Below the pieces are notes generated by a model that ran no database searches, had not been told where the DNA came from, and saw nothing but the letters and a program-made list of their open reading frames with translations. Positions 57,821 through 64,000 of a stretch of 64,000 nucleotides of DNA are shown here, in pieces. A program made the translations under genes and the position numbers. The stretch spans positions 6,572,001 through 6,636,000 of the forward strand of contig NC_016472.1 in the NCBI RefSeq assembly GCF_000226095.1, written 5' to 3'. The first letter of the stretch is position 1; each line of letters begins with the position of its first letter. This stretch comes from Thermothelomyces thermophilus ATCC 42464. Taxonomy: Eukaryota > Ascomycota > Sordariomycetes > Sordariales > Chaetomiaceae.

Positions 57821-58247
57821 TGTCACGGAAATATATATATAGATGCCGCCTAAGCCACTGGCACGAACGGGCTAATTAAGCCGAAGGAATAATAGACCAA
57901 TTAGGACGGGATTACGCTTAGCAAGAAATGATTCTAACAGAGGATCACTAGCTCATGATATGAGCTAGGTAAGCTAGTATAAATGATCACCACGACTGCT
58001 AGTGATCCTAGGAGTATATATACATGTAAATAGTCACTTGTTATAGTGGACTCTGGGAGTTCACTAGTGGTAACAATTACAATCATAGTACTTATACCGA
58101 GCATTGCTGATTACTATAAGAGGCAACTCTAGTGTTGTTATAAACCCTTTGGCTTTACCGAATCCCTTAGACAACCTGCCTGCTTGTTACGCTTAATCTA
58201 CCTCTGTCTGGACCCTTTTAGAAGAAGTCTGAGTTGGGTTCGTCATA
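57821..58247 (+). repeat. Gypsy element 1 3' LTR
   Basis: 427 bp, the same length as the 5' LTR, and aligns to it throughout without gaps near the ends. It begins TGTCACGG and ends TTCGTCATA. AGTGGTAACAA is intact at 58066-58076. AGAAT follows at 58248-58252. Confidence 0.9.
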
Positions 58248-58252
58248 AGAAT

Positions 58253-59827
58253 GTGTTTGCTACGTATAGTAGAAGGTCTTAGACGCGAGCATTACCTACC
58301 GTAAGAGAGGACACTAAGGATCTTTAGCACTTAAGAGCTAGCTACCTTGGACTAGAAGCGTTAAAAGCGCTTATTAATAACGCTAGAAACGTCTATATCA
58401 AGGGGATAGCACGTATTAAGTATGAGAGCTATACTTGTACTTATATAAGTAAGGTTATCTCTAGAAAAATACTACCTAAGTAGAAGTCTATATACCCGTT
58501 TTAGCAAGTAACCTAGGATCTGTTTAACTATTCTAAAGCAATTAATGGATCGTAATAGCTACTTATAATTGTTAACGAGTATAGTAGGAAGCTCTTCCCT
58601 TTCTTCCTAATGACGAAGTTGCTAGACTAGATTATAGGAGTTATCTAGAACTTTAAGAGCTAGGTAAGATGCTAATATAGGCTTGCTATCTATAAGATTA
58701 AGCAAGATAACGATATTACGACGATTAATTTAGTAGGGCGCATACCGACGTGCTACTAGACTTAGGCTATAGAAAGTAGTATTAATCTTAAACTCTTACC
58801 TTCGTATACCTATAAGCCTAACAAACTAGCAGAGCAAGTAAGGCAAGAACTAATCTTATACTTAATTAAGATGCTTAACAGTATAAATCTACCTATAAAG
58901 CTCTAGTCAGAAAGTATATAAGTGGTAGTATACTTATATACGATAAGCTTAAGCTATACTTACTCGTTTAGAACTCCTAACGAAGTGCTTTATAGCTAGT
59001 TTAAATGGTATTTTTGCTAATATAAACCTAGCTTAATAATTATATTAACTAGTAACTTATACCTAGACTAAAGTAATATCTTTATATATAAATTCCAGGC
59101 GTATATTCTCTATAAGGATAAGGAAGCTAAGTAGTATATAAAGAACTTTAAGGTACTATTATATAGGCTAATAAGGTATTTTATAGGATATTACATATCT
59201 AATATCTATTGCGTTTAGATACCTAAGCTCGATAGGGTCATTATAACTCGTAACGTTCACTTCAATAAGAAGACTTTCTACCATCTAGGTAAAGAATAGC
59301 CGATAGAGTCGTCGTTAGTAGTAGTAAGCTAGGAAGTTAATCAATTTAATCTTAGTAAAGATTCCTAAGATACCGACTTTCTCTAGGAAGCGTTATAATA
59401 GACCTAATAACTAGTAGAAGACTCTATTATAGTAACTTAGCTACCTCTATTGTAAGAGAGTCCGGCGGTAGACTAACCTCTCTAACAGGGTCAAGACTCG
59501 AGGGTAAGGGAGCTCTCTAATACGTAGCCTACAAGCAAGTAATCAGTTCTAGAGACTTTTATAGCAGAGATATAAGCAATAGACAAACTTACTAAATAGA
59601 TAGAGAGCTTTAGAGGACTCTTAACCCTTGAATATACGCCTAAGCCCTTAGTAACTTGCCCTACGCTAGCTAGTAAAGGGGTTATCTACTAGGAAGTAGG
59701 AGGGTTTAAATTAAGGCCTTCCTAGTCACTAGCTAGCCTACTAGATGCTAAAGAGAGTAGGGAAGCCGTCAAATCTAACGGAGGAATGCCTTTTATAGAA
59801 GAATCTAGCACGTATAACAAGTGGACG
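58253..59827 (+). pseudogene. Copia integrase region, RIP-inactivated
   Basis: This continues the copia element after the gypsy insertion. Recognisable blocks include YLGLEALKALINNARNVYI (zinc-binding/GAG-pre-integrase region), DLFNYSKAINGS, KIKQDNDI, YKPNKLAEQ and LTSNLYLD-type motifs, then SQEVNQFN. These follow the order of fungal Ty1/copia integrases. Stops are frequent. The last 400 bp are a linker expected before reverse transcriptase. The stretch is cut at 59828 by an LTR. Confidence 0.65.
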
Positions 59828-60213
59828 TGTCACGGATAAGCACATAGACGGCCTAGCAGGCTATAGCCAGGACGCGGGACATTCCAACAGCTAATCACTT
59901 GACAGACTAACCAGAAGATTATCACCGCCAAGACTAAGGTCTTTACTAATAATAATAACATGTCACCGTCAATAACACAGAATTATAGAGTAAAAAGAGA
60001 AATAGCACTAGTAATAACTATTAAAGAGAGACAGACAATTATATATATATAGCTAGCTAGTTACTCATTAGGTAGACTCTAAGAGTTTACTAGTAGTAAT
60101 AATCATAATTACAGTACTTATACTAAGTATTGCTAATTACTATAAGAGATAACTCTAGTGTTATTGTAAACCCTTTAGCTTTACCAAATCCCTTAGATAA
60201 CCTGCTTACTTAT
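59828..60213 (+). repeat. LTR of a third gypsy-family insertion, interrupted
   Basis: It begins TGTCACGG. Its last 165 bp are clearly homologous to the R-U5 part of the element 1 LTR (from ACTCTAAGAGTTTACTAG to CCTTAGATAACCTGCTTACT), while the first about 220 bp are unrelated to the other LTRs. It stops 70-80 bp before the expected end because element 2 is inserted at 60214. It may be a solo LTR or the 5' LTR of an element extending beyond the window. Confidence 0.7.
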
Positions 60214-60665
60214 TGTCACGAGCCAACCATATACCGCGACCCGGTGGGGCACAGAAGGCTGAATGAGCCACCAATCAAGAAGGGCACGAAGCGAGGCTGA
60301 CACAAGATCGCTAGGGAGCGCAGGCTACTACAGGCGAACAATTGCCAAAAGGGAAAGATAGCAGAGGATAGCTAGCTACCAAAAGCGATCCAAGGACAGG
60401 ATAGAAGGGGACTATAAGCGATCGACAGAAGTATATATACATATAAATAGTCACTTGTTATAGTAGACTCTGGGAGTTCACCAGTGGTAACAATCACAAT
60501 CACAGTACTCATACCAAGCATTGCTGTTTACTATGAGAGACAACTCTAAGTGTTGTTATAAACCCTTTGGCTTCACCGAATCCCTTAGACGACCTGCCTG
60601 CTTGTCCTGCTTCACCTACCTCCGTCTAGACCCTTTTAGAAGAAGTCTGAGTTAGGTTCGTCATA
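60214..60665 (+). repeat. Gypsy element 2 5' LTR
   Basis: It begins TGTCACGAGCC and ends TTCGTCATA. From the TATA-like region (60432-60448) onwards it matches the element 1 LTR closely; the first about 215 bp do not, apart from the terminal TGTCACG. AGTGGTAACAA is at 60483-60493. Confidence 0.85.
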
Positions 60666-60667
60666 CG

Positions 60668-60678
60668 TTGTTACCACT
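60668..60678 (+). other. Gypsy element 2 primer-binding site, perfect 11-nt complement of its LTR
   Basis: TTGTTACCACT lies 2 nt after the LTR and is the exact reverse complement of AGTGGTAACAA at 60483-60493. Flanking bases do not pair, so the match is exactly 11 nt. Confidence 0.75.
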
Positions 60679-60731
60679 CCCTTTGTTCTGTCATAGTTCA
60701 GAACGGAGGAGACTTCGACCTCGACATCGAC

Positions 60732-61890
60732 ATGGCTACTAACGTCACGGCCGAACAGCTGCTCGCTTAGCTTGGTCAACTCTAGTAGCGGATCTAGGAG
60801 TTGGACTAGAGAGACAAGGCTGCTTAAGCTCGAATCAAGGAACTCGAGAATCGTGAAAAGTACTTGTAGAAGTTGGTCAACGAGGCCTACGCCAAAATCG
60901 AGGCACTCGAGGGCGCTAAAGCAAAGCGTATTAAGATCGAACTACCCGGCAAATACGGAGGAACTAAGGAGGATCTTGTAGGATTCTTAATAAACCTTTG
61001 ATCTTACTTCCGGCTTAATGACGATAAGTTTCCGGATGACAAAGCCAAAGTCCTCTATATAGCCACGAGACTAGAGGGTAAGGTACTTAGATGGTTCGAG
61101 CCTATGTAGAACGACTATCTTATAGAGGAAGACGAAGACGATCGAGACGTATTTACACGGGTAGTCTTCTGATCTTATAACCGTTTCGAAGAAGAGCTTC
61201 GGAAAGTTTTCGGCGACAAAGACGAGAAGATTCATACGTAAGAAAGACTTGTTAATCTCTGATAGACTAAGTTAGTAGCTTCTTACGCTATATAGTTTAG
61301 ATAGGACATGCTTAAGTCTTAGCTTAATGATAAGGCGTTAATGTAACTGTTCTATAATGGCTTAAAGGAAAAGGTCAAGGACAAGCTATATAAGTACGAT
61401 CGGCCTAAGACTCTAGATAAATATATCGTATAGGCTATCAGGATCGATGATCGACTCTATATACGAGAGTAGCAGAAACAAGGTCAAATAAATAGAACTA
61501 TAGTTAAGGCTAACGACAAGAAAAAGCAAGTGTACGTCAGTACCTCGTACGGGACGTACCCCGGAGCTATAGATATAGACGCAGCGTAGAAGCAGGACTA
61601 GAAGAAGACGACCAAAGACAAGTCCAATGTTACCTACTATAACTATAGAAAGAAAGGGCACTATAAGCGAGAATATCGAAGCCCGAAGAAAGAATAGAAA
61701 CTAACCCCTAGAAAGGAAATTACGGCTATCGACGAAACTACCAAGGACGTCATCGAAGTAGCGGCCACGACCTACAAAGATAAGGGCAGTAACACGGACA
61801 GTCTCGGATACGATGGTAACGGTAAAGACGAACAAGCACCGTACTCTGAACTAGTCACTATGGATCTAGAGATAGGTCTTGCCGAATAGG
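60732..61890 (+). pseudogene. Gypsy element 2 gag, inactivated
   Basis: It starts with the same MATNVTAEQLLA sequence as element 1 and shares the TAG-TAG at codons 18-19 (60783-60788). The zinc knuckle is at about 61635-61672, with cysteine-to-tyrosine changes. The 3' border is approximate. Confidence 0.75.
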
Positions 61891-62029
61891 ACATGGCAGG
61901 AGAATATACACCGCCAGTTTCGATTCTCCTAGCCTTGAGGCAGTAGGGTTTTATAGTTACACAGAGGCGGGATGGATCGTAGATAACCGACACCTAAGGA
62001 ATCGAAAGACCCGGACCTAATGTTCTATT

Positions 62030-63110
62030 CCTCTAGGAACAAATCGAATGGTACCGTAACGAAGTTTTCTGGCTTAACACGGAACTACGCAAACGGGACA
62101 GGCGCTTAATTCGACTCGCCTAATAAAGCGATAGAATAAGGGACGAAATAAGGGAACTCTGACGTATTGTGGAAACTATCAAAGGAGAACAGCCTATGAC
62201 ATACAATAGGCCTGATAGCTACACTAAGTACCTTGACGATCAGCAACTTAGTAACGATATATAGAACCTAGAATACCAGTTTATACGCGCAAACCGTGGA
62301 AAAGACGAGCGTATGTAGGAAAGCTACTAGAAGAAACACTCCTATATTAGCACTAGAGTACCTACGGTCTACGTATAGTGGGAAGGATTTAGGAAAGAAT
62401 TCCAATACCTCCTAGGCAACGCCACGTGACTATACCCTCGATATAAGGCACATACATAAGTGCCTTGGTTCTAGTGTATGGCGCACGAATGCCGATATCA
62501 CTTCCGTGACAAATTCGAAAACAATCACTGGCCGACCTAATAGGAAAACAGGGACGGAGGCTTATGCCCTGTGGAATAGGTCTACGATATAGGAAACAGA
62601 GCGGCCGAATTGCTCTAGAAGATCGAAGCCCGCGATCTAGAAAGCATTACAATAGTTCCAAGACAAGCCTAGCCTAGGCACTATAGAACAGGACAAGACA
62701 TATAGGACTCGTGCTAGAGTAACGATTACCTCTATTACGCGGACGAAAAGAAATTGCAAATTCGGGAGCTTTAGATAAAGCTATAGTATGTACGATAGAA
62801 AGCGGAACGGACCTAATAGTAGGAAGCTACAAGCACTTAATAGCTTACGGAAATGAGCACGATCGACGAAGCTGCTATTAGCCGAACAACCGAAGAGGTT
62901 AGCACTGACCTAGGAAACGGGTCAGGGCCCTTCGAGGGGCCCGGAAACTATTAACGCCCGCGTAGCGGCAAGTAGTAGCACAATACAGGAGGAACTAGCG
63001 TAAGAGACCACTATATCGAGACCTCCTGGTAGAAATATAGGAAATCGCTGCAATCTTTGGACGACGGCGGCAAGACAAGCGATTATAGATAACAGCACAA
63101 TGGAAACAGC
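62030..63110 (+). pseudogene. Gypsy element 2 extra domain between gag and protease
   Basis: This copy is better preserved than that of element 1. The block at about 62478-62540 reads CMAHECRYHFRDKFENNHWP, with a further Cys in LCPVE, giving a possible zinc-binding set (C-x4-C-x3-H). It is followed by VYDIGNRAAELL. The domain is unidentified. Confidence 0.55.
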
Positions 63111-63111
63111 A

Positions 63112-64000
63112 CGAAATGCTTGTACTAGTAGATAGTGGAGCAGAGATAAATCTGATTTCGCCGACGCTTATAAATTAGCTACGGATACCCTAGAGAATGA
63201 AGCGGAAGCATGGCATAGTCAAAGGGCCATTTCCGACGTAATAGATATATAGGGAGACCGAACTAATCGATATCACTATGGCAGGAAAGACTATAGTAGT
63301 CGTATTTAGCATTATAGACATGGGTAACGACAAAGACATAATATTAGGGTTACTATGGCATGAGGATTACGACCCGGATATTAGCTAGAAGAATGGTAGC
63401 TACCTACGACCCCGAACGGAGTCGTATTCGACTAGCGAGATAGGGAGTATACAAGGATCGCGAGCGGACGATGCTCAAGGAAAGGCATGTCCTACGGATC
63501 TACTACAAGAGACGGACAGTGGCAGACAGACTACTACAGACTCTAGAAGAGGCAGTATAACGACATCGATATCGCGATAGGAGGAACGAGCTAAATCGCC
63601 GATAGCTATTCTCTCCGTCGACGAATACAGAGCACTGTAATTAGAGTAGTAGGTTGAGACAGGAGAAATCGCCAGCATCGCCATAGACGGAACCAAGTTC
63701 GTATACTATTAGAAAACCAAGAGATAAGACAAGACTAGGGAAGTACCAAAGGAATACAAAGGACACCTAGCATTCGAACCGAAATATCTAGAAGGACTAC
63801 CAGAACACGGCCCATAGGATCACGAGATCAAGCTTAAGGAAGGAGCACGATTGAAGTTCTTTAAGATTTACTATACAAGCTAAACACAGAACGAAGAACT
63901 TAAGTAATATTTGGAGGAGAACCTTCAAAGAGGACATATCTACCTGTTGACATCGCTAGCAGGCTACCTAATCCTATTTGTGCCAAAGAAAGACGGAAAG
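63112..64000 (+). pseudogene. Gypsy element 2 pol, protease and start of RT, truncated by window end
   Basis: The protease VDSGAEINLI is at about 63126-63155. The sequence reaches SLAGYLILFVPKKDGK of reverse transcriptase at the last base. In-frame stops remain. Nothing can be said about the rest. Confidence 0.8.

Larger units (their letters stand above)
50694..58247 (+). mobile_element. Ty3/gypsy (chromovirus-like) LTR retrotransposon, element 1, inactivated
   Basis: A 7,554-bp complete element with two 427-bp LTRs, a primer-binding site, gag with zinc knuckle, an extra Cys/His domain, protease, reverse transcriptase, RNase H, integrase with a chromo-like end, an antisense ORF, a polypurine tract and the 3' LTR. 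The RT-RNase H-integrase order defines Ty3/gypsy. A 5-bp target duplication (AGAAT) flanks it. Every coding region carries numerous in-frame stops, mostly from C-to-T and G-to-A transitions, so the element is dead. The two LTRs differ mainly by transitions, so RIP rather than time may explain much of the divergence. Confidence 0.92.
48599..59827 (+). mobile_element. Degenerate Ty1/copia retrotransposon, interrupted by a gypsy element
   Basis: Left part 48599-50693 and right part 58253-59827 belong to one element split by the gypsy insertion at 50694-58247. The left part has an LTR, a primer-binding site and a gag-like frame; the right part has the integrase region, in the gag-integrase-RT order of Ty1/copia elements. 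The sequence right of about 48.9 kb is strongly AT-rich with dense TAG/TAA codons in every frame, as expected after RIP. The reverse transcriptase that should follow integrase is not reached, because another LTR is inserted at 59828 and the rest must lie outside the window. Confidence 0.75.
60214..64000 (+). mobile_element. Ty3/gypsy element 2, 5' part, continues past the window end
   Basis: A second copy of the element 1 family inserted in an LTR. It has a 452-bp 5' LTR, a perfect self-complementary primer-binding site, gag, the extra Cys/His domain, protease and the start of reverse transcriptase, where the window ends (matching element 1 near 54460). It keeps more C and G than element 1 at matching sites and so looks less mutated, yet shares several in-frame stops with it. 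Confidence 0.9.

Noticed and set aside
50694-58252. CRISPR array or bacterial integrative element as an explanation of the repeats
   Set aside because: The repeats are two long LTRs with a target duplication and gag-pol between them; there are no short spaced repeats anywhere in the window.

Overview
The window looks like nuclear DNA of a filamentous ascomycete, most likely a Sordariomycete of the Sordariales/Chaetomiaceae type. The evidence is short GT..AG introns of about 53-240 nt with CTAAC/CTGAC-like branch sites, GC-rich exons, several genes typical of filamentous fungi, and a retrotransposon block mutated in the style of repeat-induced point mutation (RIP). The order-level assignment is inference.

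Gene-bearing part (1-48.6 kb). Ten protein-coding genes can be supported. In order they are: a two-finger C2H2 regulator (6.7-7.8 kb); a secreted SGNH/GDSL esterase of CE2 type with six exons (16.0-17.7 kb, minus); a BLOC-1 Cnl1-like coiled-coil protein (20.0-20.5 kb); the COMPASS PHD-finger subunit Spp1 (21.8-23.3 kb, minus) head to head with the mitochondrial copper chaperone Sco1 (23.8-24.8 kb); a choline/ethanolamine kinase (25.8-28.5 kb); a multi-spanning DUF3433-like membrane protein (30.2-32.9 kb); a disordered Ser/Pro-rich hypothetical protein (34.4-35.9 kb, minus); a conserved-looking coiled-coil protein without a visible ATG at the start of its open frame (42.2-44.5 kb); and a mitochondrial CECR5/HDHD5-type HAD hydrolase (46.4-48.3 kb). 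They are mostly unrelated housekeeping genes and no metabolic cluster is visible. Long intergenic stretches (0-6.6, 7.8-16.0, 36-42 kb) hold only chance ORFs, homopolymers and two families of short dispersed palindromic motifs.

Transposon part (48.6-64 kb). At about 48.9 kb the sequence turns sharply AT-rich and stop-rich. The oldest layer is a degenerate Ty1/copia element: LTR, a primer-binding site resembling half of the initiator tRNA, gag, then integrase. A complete but inactivated Ty3/gypsy chromovirus-like element (50694-58247, 427-bp LTRs, AGAAT target duplication) is inserted in it. Downstream an LTR of a related element (59828-60213) is interrupted by a second gypsy copy (60214 to beyond the window end). 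All open frames here are broken by many in-frame TAG/TAA codons.

Most interesting points. (1) The gypsy primer-binding site is an 11-nt exact complement of a sequence inside its own LTR, the arrangement of Tf1-type self-priming. (2) A degenerate antisense ORF between pol and the 3' LTR has a Zn2Cys6-like cysteine pattern followed by a charged, probably coiled-coil region. (3) An additional Cys/His-containing domain of roughly 1 kb lies between the gag zinc knuckle and the protease in both copies. (4) Related LTRs share R-U5 but have unrelated U3 regions. Outside the transposons, a 1.04-kb ATG-free stretch precedes and overlaps the start of the coiled-coil gene.
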